From Cyrtodaria siliqua (taxonomy: Eukaryota > Mollusca > Bivalvia > Adapedonta > Hiatellidae): DNA of 64,000 nt. Below, one piece after another: positions 1 to 11,234 of this stretch. A program made the position numbers and the translations under genes. How positions within the stretch are numbered: position 1 is the stretch's first letter; every line of letters starts with the position of its first letter. The stretch spans positions 62,001-126,000 of the forward strand of contig JAWPHD010005597.1 in assembly GCA_037043455.1 (NCBI GenBank), written 5' to 3'. The notes under the pieces are model-generated. The model did not search any database. It saw nothing but the letters and a program-made list of their open reading frames with translations, and was not told the DNA's origin.

Positions 1-119
1 TCACGGGTGGATTGATATCAGATGAGAGTATGAAACCTTGCGTTAACTGTGTTGCAAAAGTGTTCGTCTGATTTACACTTGCAACACTCAACTAGAGCAA
101 GTCAACGGAAACCCTTACA

Positions 120-560
120 AAATATCCGTATTTTCGATATCTCAATGATACCTCAAGGTCAAGGTCATTTTCAGAACTGTATTAACATCCTCTCATCCTC
201 AATACGCTTCATACACTGTTCAGCTTATAACCATGAACGGTCTAGAAGGATATCTGTACACAAGCCATTTTCAGGCAAAACACTAAGCCCTGACCTTGAC
301 CATGATGCTGAAGGTCAACAACTCTTCCCATATCGTTTCATCTTCTTACCCCGAATGGTCTGGAAGGAGATCCGTCCAAATGTAATTTTAAGGAAAAAAA
401 CGAAATTGTTAACTTGGACGGTCAAGTTCAAGTTTCTTATCTTAAATGAAAACCTCTTGACTTAATCATAATTTCTGTAAAGACGGATTTTTAATATCTC
501 GAACCGTCCAGGAAGAGTTCCGCCCACAAGGGAAAGACGGATGGACGGACAACACGTTGT
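120..560. repeat. Degenerate ~120-150 bp repeat with AAGGTCAAGGTCA blocks
   Basis: Three diverged copies of a block start near 235 (gaacggtctagaagg), 353 (gaatggtctggaagg) and 501 (gaaccgtccaggaag). They alternate with stretches containing 'aaggtcaaggtca' or its complement, around 152-166 and 290-300. No credible coding frame runs through it. The look is that of an old dispersed or tandem repeat, and I have no family name for it. Confidence 0.45.
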
Positions 561-3500
561 TTCTTATGCAAACGCATGATTCCATGGAACATGGCCGTTT
601 ATATCTGTAAATACATGATGTGTTACGCAGAAGGTCTGATGCCATTTCTCCCAAAATACGTCTGTGTCAATCCGTTATCACTCATTTCCAATTCATGTCT
701 AACAAAAAACGTGTCTTGGTTTAAATTATCGACATTTATCCTTAGTGTTGCTTGTGTCGATGCATTTTTTACATGGAGCTAAAACTGCCTTCACTTCATA
801 GTGGAAATATTGCTAAACAGAGACATCATTTTAATCCGACAATTTCATTCATAGTTTATCTAAACTATGGTGCAACGCTGCACATCGTCCTTCTTTTGGA
901 TCTTACGAAACTGGCTAATAAATACCTGTTTCAAGAACACTGTCGTGACCTGAGTCATTTTCCATGGCTACTCTATTTTTGAAGTTAGAAGCACCATTTA
1001 CCCTCATCACATTGATAATTGTTGTATTTACAATTACATAAAATGCTCAGAGTCGCAAGCGGTCCGTCATGAACTGCAGGAAGAATTTGCACTTTAAAAG
1101 TCACAAATAGTCTTTCCACTGTCATGTTGCTCCAGATACCGATAAATGTTCCATTTTCGCAGTGACGATAGGTAAACTGGCTTGTAAAAAACTTGTTTTA
1201 CATGACTTCTACGAGCATACAGGTATTACTATATTGCGCAGTTAGCATGTTTAGAATATTTTATGCTGACGAAATAAGGCAGCATATTTCCCAGCGTCGC
1301 GAGATGTAATGTCCAATCAACCAGTCTTTCCGCTCTAATACTGATTAACATTAACATAAGCTGTCAGCACCAACTTCTGAGATATCCTGGGCAATATTAC
1401 CTGATATGGCAAATTGCGTGGCGTCATCAGCCTTATCAACAGATGCTTTATCTTAATCATTTTAAAAGAGTTTCTCTAATCTGTGTCAAAAGACGTTCTT
1501 TGTCATCGCTGTGAGGCAAACAAAAAGACATTAGTGCTTCATATGTTGGTGTTAGCCCACGAACACGTCTGTGGTATTGTTTCCAGCCAACATATTCTCA
1601 ACTGTAGAAGAAGCATATACATTAGAGTCTGTAAGAAAATATATTAACCCACCGTCACCCCTAGACCATTTTACTTGATGTGCAACTGCATCAATTGCTG
1701 GTCCATCGTCTGCATCGATTTTTCTTTGCCTGACTTGATAGACGTGTAGATGGTGGCCTTATCGGTTGGACTTGTATATATCTTTAATGGGAGCAATCGT
1801 ATTAGGCTCATGAACTGGGAAAAGGCCAAAAATGTATATTTTGATCAGATGTCGTATCAATAACTGGAGTGTTTGAGTTATGTTTCGTCGAGGCATAGAT
1901 CTCAGGAAAACTCATGTGAGGTATTTGCTATTAATTTCAGTTACAATAGTGAAAAGTATCTTGGTGGGACTGGTCTTTTAGTTGACTTTTAAAAAGTAAT
2001 TGCAGTTATTAATATAGCTTGTTTTCGTGCGAAATTGTACGTGACCGTTCCTTACTTCTTCGAATTAAAATAGACTACTTTCGTCAGTCTTTCGCTTGAA
2101 AGTACACCCTTGCTAACGGCTGAAATCTACTGTTTACGCATTAATATCAATAGTGTCGACCACTTCATAGACACGTTTAACTCCGTTCATATCATCTCGC
2201 TTTCTTCGACATTAGTCATGGTGTAACGAACCGCTGTATAACTGGCACAGCAGCTAAATTAATTCAGAAGATTGGTTAGCTTCTTTGAGCCAAAGTCATA
2301 TACCTAATATTCGATGGTAGACTGCATCCTGTCGAAGAAAATCAACTTTCCAAAATCTATATTTGTCTTCACAAGTGAAATGGATTCTGCCTAGTTAAGA
2401 CGAATGCACCATTGGTAATGGACACACTGGACGGTTAATGCAATGTACTTTTAACTGACATTGCAATTAAAACAAAACGCTTTTGAACTTCTTAGTTACT
2501 CAACCCATGTCAATGCATTTTAGCGAGGATTGTGCGCATATAAAATCGATTACATTACAATCAGCGTGGTTGTCATGTGTGTATTGTTCAGAATGATGAG
2601 TAAAGCTAATTAAAAATTCAATATTTTATATATTCGTTAACAAACTTATATGATTAGTACAACACCATTAAATAATTATCTCCCTTTATATGCAGTTTAA
2701 AATCATTTTGGATATCCAAACATATTTTAAAATGTGTGTGTGATATTTGAAATCATACGTATAGAATCAATATATTGCATACTATAACAGTAACATTAAA
2801 GCAACAACAACCGCAAAGGACTTTCGTATTATTAGTAGCATATATGTTTAAGCATTAAAATATAAAATTCGGAGTAGGAAAAATTTCGACATAATTTGAG
2901 AAAGTTCATACGTCTTAGATATTTTTTGTTTGTAGTAAACCTGTTCTCGCATATTTTATTACATTTCTTAACTAAAATGAATGAATTAATTAATTTTAAG
3001 TAAACATGTATTAAACAAAATAAAATTGTCATATTTTTAAGGGAAAATTCGGTATTTCTAAATATAGTATTAGACCTGTACAACTAACTACGATAACGAC
3101 TATGACTTCAGACTAAATTCTAAGCACGAGAAAATGTTGGGGGCTGATCTCAAAGTTGTAAACAACCTGGGTTTTAGTAGGCTCAGAGGGGTTTGTGTAG
3201 AAAAAAGCTAATAAAAAATCGAATTAAAAAATGCATATTATTTATATTTCTGTCGATTTATATTTCTGTCAATATATCAGTCATATGCATCGACCTTTCA
3301 GACTATATTTTCTCCATACGGTCTTCGATACAACCACCCAGACTCGGCTGGAGTTTTAAAGGGGCTTGCCTGAATAAGTGATCACTAAAAACGTTTTGAG
3401 AGGAGGGTACACATCAGATGCAGATCCAAGATTTTGGTTTGAACATTTGTATGTGGGAGGGGTGGAGGCGGGGGAAGCGGAGGATCCTTCGAAATAAATG

Positions 3501-3703
3501 TTTTTTCTACATGACGTTTAGTGAATTCTGTTAAATTCAATGATGACTAACAGTAGAAATGTCGCGCGCCCCAGGTAATCCGGCATGCATAGGTTAAACT
3601 TGTGGGATTTTAGAGGGTCGGGGTGCTGTGGTCCGCCTTATCCCTGAATCCGTCTTAGTACAGGATAAATACACTTTTATCCCCTATGTCTTAAACTAAA
3701 ATT
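561..3703. other. Intergenic or intronic AT-rich stretch, nothing recognised
   Basis: Only short open frames with no protein-like composition occur here on either strand. I saw no RNA gene, long repeat or splice-bounded exon that I could defend. Confidence 0.5.
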
Positions 3704-3787
3704 GCCGCCATAGCCGGGATAGTGAAGACGCTGCGTCTAAAACTGTCTCGCCTCTCAGTCCTGCGGGTTCGAATCCCACTGGGAGCT
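3704..3787 (+). repeat. tRNA-like SINE head (B-box)
   Basis: The segment 'gggttcgaatccc' at 3765-3777 matches the RNA polymerase III B-box and T-loop. A tRNA-sized stretch precedes it, but the A-box region (near 3711) is poor and a full cloverleaf with a 7 bp acceptor stem does not form by eye. It is more likely the head of a tRNA-derived SINE than a working tRNA gene. Confidence 0.4.
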
Positions 3788-4937
3788 CGAATTGTCAAGT
3801 GAGAAAGTGTCAATTATTAATGTGTTTTTTGTGGTGTGGAAAAATATTGATATTTCCTATTTTAGATGATCTAAATATAATGAGTGAAACTAAAACTACC
3901 CATTATTTACAAGAATATTCATTGTGGGACAGCAATTTGTGCTATCCTAGGTTACGCACCTGGATACATTTAAAGAGTCAAACGGCAATGTTGATCATTT
4001 TTTTAAGTCACGGCATTCTCTTAGTTTTTATTAACTTTTTACACATTGAATAGTGCAAATAAATTGCTTTACATATTCCTAACTGTTGATTATTTTGCAA
4101 CAATTAATATATTTAAACCTATGGTAGTACTGAAAACTCAATTTGTACTACTTTTTATTTCAATATCTGACTTTTAATACAAGCCTCTTTGGGGTTTTGA
4201 AAAACAGAAAGATCGTGCAGCGCGTGCGCTTATCGCCTTGAATGCACACTAGAACAATCGAATTTATCAGTGAAATGGATGAGGCCGCCACTATTGAAGG
4301 TTAGTTTTTTCTTTTACGTAATACATGATTGCTACTTTATTAAAGAATTGTTTAGATTATTTTATGGGATTTATGCGGTTTTAAACGTCGGTAGTAAATG
4401 GCGTAATCCACGAATCGCGTTATTGGTTTATGGTAAATTTGCCATTGATTACCGGCGTTTAAAACTCATAAACGCCGAAAAAATACGCTTCGTTGATTTG
4501 TCCATTTAATACCGGCAAAACCGAATAAACAGCGGGGCAAAAAGGCGAATTAATTGTATTTACATTATTTTCCCGTCGCTATAATAGTATCAGCAACAAC
4601 ACTAATGATAACAAAAGAAAAAAAGAGAAATAACTACTGTCAATGTCTTTTCATGCAGTGAAATATCCATTTTCTGTTAAGACGCACCGGATGCAAGCGC
4701 CGTGTCTCCATGCAGTGCGTACAGTTCGTTCACCTCCTTGAAACGGAATAACCACTTTCTATGCGTGCGCAACCGAGCGTAAATAGTCCCACCTACTTGA
4801 AAAAAGAAGTATATTCGAGATTAAACGCTATATTGTTTCAAAGGAAAGTATCAAGAAAATGCAAAAAATATTAAGTTAATTAAACCAGTTTGCAAAGATG
4901 GTATAAAACGAATATCAACTTAATTAGGTGAGGCTTA
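3788..4937. other. Non-coding stretch, nothing recognised
   Basis: AT-rich DNA with short spurious frames only. A local 'taaacgtcgg...ccggcgtttaaa' pairing near 4382-4466 is present, but it is too short and loose to name an element. Confidence 0.4.
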
Positions 4938-6020
4938 GACCCCCAGTGGCCTACTTTGCCACTGACCGTTCCAAGGCGGTAGCCCTATTGTCAACCCTTT
5001 TGTGTTTGTGATGTCGTTTGCATTTATTATTGCTTTTGCCTTTTTGTTTGTCTGTTTGCGTGTTTGTTTCTGTGTTTTGTGGTTGACTGTCCTCCTTGAA
5101 TGCTACTTTCCCTGTCCGATCTTTTTATATTTCTTTAGAAAAGGAAGCGTGGCGAATAACTGGTCGATTGTAAAAATGATATATTGCTATGCAGACCATC
5201 TCATCATATCATGTATGCCAACTAGTTTAATAAATCCTAAAATAATGATGGTTGGCTATTTGGTTGAATTGTGGTATTTTAGCACATTTTAGCTATATAT
5301 GACGGTCGATTTTTTGTAGTAGTGGCAGACCACGCACTTTTCCCTACAAGTTCATGTAGTGTCAATAATAAATTTCATTGGCCTATATATAGTGATGTGC
5401 AAACGCTTGGTCGAGCATTCAAGGCGTATTGCCTGTTGAGAAAACCCCTCTGTTTTAGTCGGTATTTCTTATCGTAATCCTTACCGTAATCGTTACCGTA
5501 GTTAGTTGTACAGGTCTATTATTCCTTATGTTTAAGAAATATTTTTAGTTCAACATGGAATATAGCATACACAATTATGTTACGTACGTAAGACATGTAA
5601 GAAGATGTTTATATACATTTGTTAATGAAAAATGAGCTATCATTTTTCTAAAACTTATAATCTTAGTCGGCAGCTAATATTTTGCTGAAATGTGTTATTT
5701 ATGGGTTCTGGTGTTCAGGCGCCGTTTTTAAAAATAGTGTACCACTTTGTGCAAGTAGTTTTGGTGAGATCGTTTATCCCAAGTACAAATAATGACCTTT
5801 CATTTGATATATAATAAACAAATATAAAAAGATCGGACAGGGAAAGTAGCATTCAAGGAGGACAGTCAACCACAAAACACAGAAACAAACACGCAAACAG
5901 ACAAGCAAGAAGGCAAAAGTAATAATAAATGCAAACGACATCACAAACACAAAAAGGGTTGACAATATGGCTAACGCCTTGGAACGGTCAGTGGCAAAAT
6001 AGGCCACTGGGGGGTTTAAA
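4938..6020. repeat. Inverted repeat pair (~196 bp arms, ~690 bp spacer)
   Basis: The arm at 4938-5133 recurs in reverse complement at 5824-6020 with only a handful of mismatches by eye. Both arms run from a 'ccccagtggcctac' end through 'gaccgttccaaggcg' to 'ctgtccgatc'. The spacer holds no gene I can support. It could be a foldback transposon or two opposite copies of a dispersed repeat; no target-site duplication was found to decide. Confidence 0.6.
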
Positions 6021-6647
6021 CCGGTTCTAGGGTGCACAAAACCTCACACTTACCCTACTGTCATCCCATTAAAACAGGACAGTGTAAATAAAGAAATCCC
6101 CGCCATGATCTAATCTCTAACCAGCAAGGAAGCATCAATAGGCAATATAAGTAAAACACAAATATGCTCGTGTAAATATAATACACGAAAACAATAGCCT
6201 AGAAAGCCACAATGAAGGTACTCAATGAATTGGCAGAAGCCAGAGCAACAAGAGAAAAAAACATTAAGGGCACGACAAGAAAGATCATAGACAAACATCA
6301 AACGCCACCGTCCCAATGGACTTCAGGTAGGTGTCATCATAGGGTCCACAGCCTGTCCGGTCATCGTACAATTAAAGAGGAAAGCATAGTGGCGAACTGT
6401 AAAAGGGTCCACCACATTTTCTAGCTGGTCCCAGCTAACTACTTAACTAAGCGTCAATTATGGCAACTGAGTTGATGATAATGAGTTTAGGATAATGACT
6501 GTCTGTTAATAAATTAACTTTAACTCTTTATTCTATCTAACATATTGAAACGAAATTATGCATTTTTGGAAATATTCAATAAGTTGTAATGAACCAGTTA
6601 GCAACAAGTTTTAAACTATACAAACTGTATGCATTCATAAATAGAGG
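6021..6647. other. Non-coding stretch, nothing recognised
   Basis: No coding, RNA or repeat feature that I could support was seen here. Confidence 0.4.
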
Positions 6648-6803
6648 ATATTTGTTGGTTTGGAATGAATATAAGATTTATTTTCATCGAGAAATGATAA
6701 AACCTATATTTTCACGAGTGCTTTAACACGAGTGAAAATATATGAGTTTTCTCACTTCGAAATGAAAATAAATCTTATATTCACGACAAACCAACAAATA
6801 TTT
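6648..6803. mobile_element. MITE-like near-perfect hairpin, ~156 bp
   Basis: The left arm begins 'gatatttgttggtttg' and continues through 'ataagatttattttcat' to 'attttcacgagtg'. The right arm is its reverse complement and ends 'caaaccaacaaatatt'. The arms are about 75 bp with a loop of about 6 bp (cttt aa). Such full-length foldbacks are typical of non-autonomous DNA transposons. No clear target-site duplication was identified. Confidence 0.6.
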
Positions 6804-7703
6804 TATTTATTATATACTCACAACCTTGAAACATATGCTGAAAAAACATAATGCGCCAAAACAATAACGCCAATAACGTCAACACTCCAACGTCAACAGC
6901 GGCATTACGTCATTTTCGGTATTTCACATGTGAAATATAAACAATTAAAATATAAGGTTTTATTTTAATCATAAAATCCACTATTTCACTGTAAAGTAAA
7001 TAATAAAGTAAGGATCTTTGTTTGAAACGTTCCTTCAATAAGATAGGTTGAGTTACTCAAAGTAAAAGAAAGCAAAATAAAAATGCAAAATGCACGAAGT
7101 TGAATCATCATCAGGGAAACCCCAAAATAACTGTCATCTTGTTAATTGCTGGTTTTCTGGAATTTCTCATGAATGTCAAACTTTAACTTCTTCCCAAACA
7201 TAGAGGATGTTTGAATACATTTATGACGTACACGTTTACAGCAAAATAAACAATAAAATATTCGTAATGAGGCTGATGATGCAATTTGAATTGATACTTT
7301 CTGTTTTTACTCAATATATATTGTTGCCTCATTTCTTTAACTATTATATGTTTATTATGCTTCACTAAGTTCATATGTTTATCTTTTGTTTATTGGAGGA
7401 CTGTTACAATATGAGTGCATATGTACTTAGAGTTTTTAACTGTGATTGTCGGAGTCTCACTTTCCCTGATTTTGAATTGGAATTGTTGATAGATTTTTGC
7501 CAAGCGCATCACTTTTAATCGATGCGTATATCTAATAAATGATATTTTACTAGTTTTATTCTATTGTCAAAGAATAAGTCGTTTTGGCTTTTTTTCATCA
7601 AAATCCATCAAGTATTAGTGAAGTTATAATTTTACAGGGTGTGTATTTTGATTAAATTTGCCAATATTTACCAGTGCAGGCCTAACTAAATGTATAGATT
7701 GCT
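6804..7703. other. Non-coding stretch, nothing recognised
   Basis: AT-rich, with only short frames that look random in composition. No RNA gene or repeat was recognised. Confidence 0.4.
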
Positions 7704-7899
7704 TATATAAGACAGAGTTCAAAACTACGTCACTACGTGCAATACGAGCAGTCCGAACAGCATGACATTTGTATGGATGACGTGTTAGTCAGATACACGT
7801 CTAGGGACTGTATAAATTGGTGTCGAAATGATAAGATTTTGTCACAGTATCGCAAACCATTCTCCAGGGTAGTAGTGACCAGTACCATAACGGCAGGGG
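7704..7899 (+). promoter_or_regulatory. Possible TATA promoter followed by a first exon
   Basis: TATATAA lies at 7704-7710, with a 'tacgtcac' CRE-like octamer about 20 bp downstream. A frame open from about 7737 runs to a strong-looking splice donor, G|GTAAGT, at 7900-7905. No matching protein is recognised. The combination suggests a promoter with a short first exon on the plus strand, but each signal is common by chance and there is no transcript evidence. Confidence 0.2.
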
Positions 7900-7905
7900 G
7901 TAAGT

Positions 7906-8563
7906 CGAATTTATCTTATTTGTTGTAAATTAATGTCATATTTAAATTGTAGTTCGGAAGTATATATCTGTCGGTGAAAACATAGATAGTTTAGCAGGAT
8001 ATTGGCTTCATTTCTAGTACGTTTTCAAACGTCAGAATATATTAGCAAATTAGTGTCTGATAGATTAGTGTGGCATATATTTACATTATTGATAATGCCG
8101 GTTGTTCTGTAGATAGTAAATGAAATACGCGATTCAGATTGTAAGTGCTCTTTCTACGGAGGTGTCTAACTGTCATTACTTCATTGCATAAAAGTTATTG
8201 TTTAGTGTGGAGTGTAAATCTATTTGAGGTTGTTTATTAGGTTGTTTATTATATTGTCATTATTATTAGTCAATCCCTCTGAGGTTGCTGTACTATTATA
8301 ACCTATAATTCATTCAGTCATGCTGTGTATGCTTTGAAAATGAAGTATAATATTCATGGTTGAATTACTTTGTTGTAAGTTTTCAGCTACTTCTAAAATT
8401 GTGAGGTTTCATTGTCGATAAATTACATCTGTAATTGTATTACACGTTTTGTTAAAGTTTAGCATAATATTGATTCGAAGAAGGTTTAGAATTCGGGTTT
8501 ATTAATTCTAAGTAAAGATTGCTTTATTATGTATAGTGATACCTTAGTGCTATTATAGAATAC
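7906..8563. other. Non-coding flank of the Polinton, nothing recognised
   Basis: T-rich DNA up to the left end of the mobile element. No feature could be supported. Confidence 0.4.
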
Positions 8564-8820
8564 ATATATATGTATTTTGGGCGTCCTGCTGTAATTTTTC
8601 GGCTTCACTTTGTTTTGCCTCAAATTACAGCAGAACGACCCAAAATACATATATATAAAAACTCCTACCAGAAGTTGCTGAAATAAGCTGGGTTAGAGTT
8701 ATAGTCTGAGATTTTTTAATAAAAGTTGATTTGTTATTAAATTTACACCCAAATCAACGAATAAACACGAAATCAACAAAACATGATTTTCTTTTAAAAA
8801 ATCATATAGTTTGATTCTCC
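8564..8820. repeat. Left Polinton TIR, with internal hairpin
   Basis: It matches the reverse complement of 22635-22887 with a few mismatches and an ~11 bp insertion (tgttattaaat) near 8735. The outermost ~90 bp fold on themselves: the arm from 'gtattttgggcgtcctgc' at 8572 pairs with 'cagaacgacccaaaatac' ending near 8650, around a ~24 bp loop. The inner end overlaps the last codons of the first minus-strand gene. Confidence 0.88.
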
Positions 8821-9449
8821 GAGCTTGAATACAAAGGTGGTGGATCATACTCAAACACATTACTAAAACAATACATCACACATTTTTTAGACTTTTTTGT
8901 AAGGTTGCCATTGCTTCCTTTCTTCTCTGCTCCACTAGTTTTTTTTATTGAACCACTAATTTCAGCTTTCTTTTTGGTGTCCTGTTTCAAACTATAATAT
9001 TTATCCAACTCATCCAAAATCAACTTAAACTCTTGCTCAGATATCTGTGCATCACTCAATGCTTTTGATATCAATGTGTTTATGCTATTCAACTTATACT
9101 CTGCCAAAGTTTTTATTTCATAATGTTTTTGAGCTTTTGAATTAAGCTTGCGTCTGATAAAACTAATACAAACACCTGTAGCTCCACATACTATTGCTGC
9201 TATTTCCAAAGGTAACAAAACTGGAACAATAAGTCCAATCTCAGCCATAATAACACCTGTGGATATTAAGGTAGTGCTAATTCCATCTGTGATATTAATA
9301 CCACGTTTATATTTTTTATAAAGAGACTTGCGTGTGTCTCGCTCTGTAATTAATTTTTGTTCAATCTCTGAAAAAAAAAATAATCTATAATTTTGTCCGT
9401 CTTCCACTGGCAACTCAGGATATAAACTTGGTGCTGTCGGTTGCTTCAT
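8802..9449 (-). CDS. Polinton membrane protein with three late-domain motifs
   Basis: Intact 215-residue frame, the outermost gene at the left end. The N-terminus carries PTAP (residues 4-7) directly followed by LYPEL (9-13). The C-terminus carries PPLY (204-207). These match the three classical late-domain classes known from retroviral Gag and matrix proteins: P[T/S]AP binds TSG101, LYPxL binds ALIX and PPxY binds NEDD4-type ubiquitin ligases. Two hydrophobic segments lie at about 59-79 and 82-98, followed by a helical, lysine-rich tail with a CVMYC cluster near 190. My inference is an envelope or egress protein recruiting ESCRT. Both motif-bearing ends would need to face the cytosol, which a two-segment hairpin topology allows. 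I recognise the protein as a type seen in invertebrate Polintons, but know no assigned function. The start is the only ATG before the hydrophobic part and sits just past a T-rich gap. Confidence 0.75.
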   Translation of the reverse strand: MKQPTAPSLYPELPVEDGQNYRLFFFSEIEQKLITERDTRKSLYKKYKRGINITDGISTTLISTGVIMAEIGLIVPVLLPLEIAAIVCGATGVCISFIRRKLNSKAQKHYEIKTLAEYKLNSINTLISKALSDAQISEQEFKLILDELDKYYSLKQDTKKKAEISGSIKKTSGAEKKGSNGNLTKKSKKCVMYCFSNVFEYDPPPLYSSSENQTI

Positions 9450-9469
9450 TTTTTTTTAATAATAAAAAT

Positions 9470-9963
9470 TTAAATTAATTCAATTAATAATGACGCCACC
9501 GTATTTACAGCGGTAGCGTTGGCAGTCTTGCATACAAAGTTAATAACAGAACCAGCAGCAATATCTAAAGGTCTATCAAAGTTATCATGATTGCGTGGGA
9601 TGATGTGAAGCGTTATGCCATAATTTGGTTCTTCAACACCATTAACAGAAACTACTACAGATACGTCACCAACTAATCGTTCACTTGCTAAACCTATTAC
9701 CACAATACGCCCACGGCGTGTCATTACATACCCCACATTTGTTTCTGCTCCACCGTTACCAAATGAGAGTATTCTATTCAACATAAGTGGGCCCTTAGCC
9801 TCTGCAAATATTGTAATAATCCCATATTTAAGATTATCAACTCTATCTTTTAACGGTTTAAACGGTTATTACTAGGCACAACTCGCCTATATAAATCTAA
9901 AACATCAGTGGCTACAGTATTTAAGTGTTCTATCTCAGGTATTGTTGCTCCAAATATACTCAT
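9470..9963 (-). pseudogene. Small beta-rich Polinton protein, frameshifted
   Basis: The intact downstream frame (9470-9784, 104 residues) looks beta-rich, with alternating hydrophobic residues, e.g. around 'VVVSVNGVEEP'. Translation can be followed upstream in that frame to about 9850. A second frame beginning at an ATG at 9961-9963 gives an N-terminus of about 37 residues that stops at about 9850. The two meet at a 'taacggttt aaacggtt' duplication, so a one- or two-base indel there splits a gene of about 160 residues. No function is recognised; its place between the penton and late-motif genes suggests a minor virion protein. The short frame alone could be translated from its own ATG. Confidence 0.55.
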
Positions 9964-9986
9964 TGTTTTTTTTAATAAATTAATTT

Positions 9987-10625
9987 TTAAATAATTTCTA
10001 AAACACAACTCATAGGTAAGCCGTGATTATTTATCTTCTTGCCATGCTCGTCTCTGACTTCTATTGTCAATTCAGTAATTGCACCACCCGAAAGACAGCG
10101 ATATTTAGGATAAAAACGTGTATATACAATATCCCCAAACTGCTTATTTACCACATGTATAACCCCTATACTAGTGCTTGGCGCACCATTGAAATAATTA
10201 CTACTCGTATTAACTTGTTCCAGATAAACATATAGCTGTTTATAAGGAGCTAAATCAATTGATTGTTTTCCACTATGAGTACCTTTTAACCATTTCCTGT
10301 CATTGAATCCCAGCATTTCTGAAATACCGTTTGATAATCGTGTCTCTGTTGGTGTCTCTAAAGATGATATACCATTCCATGCATCAACGGTTAGGGTAAC
10401 ACCCAGTCCTTCAAATATATATCTCAACTGTTGAAAGTTATAGTGTCCATCTGGTATGTGATACGTATGGTCTGGTTTTTTTCTTTTTATGACTTCATGA
10501 TTAATATTATACCAACCGATAGTGGATATAAAATTATTTAATCCAACGCGCTTATCTCCATCTCTATTATCGATATACTGTTGTAAGTTAATAGAGTTGT
10601 CTATGTTTGAAATTGTATGAATCAT
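9987..10625 (-). CDS. Putative penton (minor capsid) protein
   Basis: Intact frame of 212 residues. The second half has the alternating strand pattern expected of a single jelly-roll. It ends with a charged turn 'RDEHGKKI' and a final 'LPMSCVLEI' strand, a C-terminal arrangement I associate with the Polinton minor capsid protein. Polinton pentons are predicted to occupy the five-fold vertices of the icosahedral shell built by the MCP. The middle carries 'LGFNDRKW' and 'LAPYKQLYVYLEQ'. It is divergent from the plus-strand gene starting at 10659, with a 33 bp gap that must hold both promoters. The size is slightly short for pentons. Assignment rests on remembered family pattern, not on a search. 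Confidence 0.55.
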   Translation of the reverse strand: MIHTISNIDNSINLQQYIDNRDGDKRVGLNNFISTIGWYNINHEVIKRKKPDHTYHIPDGHYNFQQLRYIFEGLGVTLTVDAWNGISSLETPTETRLSNGISEMLGFNDRKWLKGTHSGKQSIDLAPYKQLYVYLEQVNTSSNYFNGAPSTSIGVIHVVNKQFGDIVYTRFYPKYRCLSGGAITELTIEVRDEHGKKINNHGLPMSCVLEII

Positions 10626-10658
10626 TTTTTTTAATATTTATAAAAAATACAAATAAAA

Positions 10659-11231
10659 ATGATTTCAAAAGAATTCAAATATAGCCCAGATGCTCACTAT
10701 TATCTAAGTAGTTTCAGCAAAAATATGATAGATATAATAAATCAAAACATAGTCATTACATCAAACGGTAAAGATTTTAAAGCATCATTCCCCAATGTCT
10801 TTGAAAAATACAAACTCCCATACGTCAAATCAGATGCTATAGTCCAACGCTGGGGAACATATCGGATGTCATTTTGGCAGAATCAGTTGAATTTTGTTAT
10901 TTGGTGTGCGACAACTGGGTGTGGCACTGATTTTAACAATCATCTGAAAGCTGATGCCCTGGTTGGTTCGTTATTTCGATTTCATGTCTATGACCAAGTC
11001 AGAAGAATATTATTTGAGATGAATGTACAATGCCGCAAGACTCAATTTGGAATGCGTTTAGGAACACATATAACTGAAACGCATACGAGAGAATATGTAA
11101 GGAGTTTAATGTTGACTTAAATTCGGACTGGAGACAGAAACTAAGCTATAATGACGGTCTAGGAACAATTTATAATTTCTGGACAAATATTGGTTATCAT
11201 CCTTTGATAAATTCTGTATACGACTAACAAA
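10659..11231 (+). pseudogene. Polinton conserved protein of unknown role, frameshifted near 11117
   Basis: The first frame gives 153 residues from an ATG in good context, including 'VIWCATTGCGTDFNNHL' and 'FRFHVYDQVRRILFEM'. It stops at 11118-11120, but an adjacent frame continues without interruption to a stop at 11229-11231 with similar amino-acid character. I take this as a single-base frameshift near 11117. Only a few bases separate it from the next gene, and the two may be one longer protein in the ancestral element. No enzymatic motif is visible. I checked it for an adenain-type protease pattern (His, acidic, Gln, Cys) and found none. Confidence 0.5.
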
Positions 11232-11234
11232 AAC

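Noticed and set aside
3704..3787. Functional tRNA gene
   Set aside because: A good B-box, but a poor A-box and no complete acceptor and anticodon stems. A SINE head is more likely.
5002..5292. Hydrophobic frame in the inverted repeat (and its mirror at 5774-6037)
   Set aside because: Composition comes from a T/G-rich repeat arm. The two arm copies give the same start but diverge at once in the spacer, with no family match.
10659..11120. Candidate Polinton protease
   Set aside because: Cysteines are present, but no His/acidic/Gln/Cys order of the adenain family. The pattern fits another Polinton protein of unknown role.
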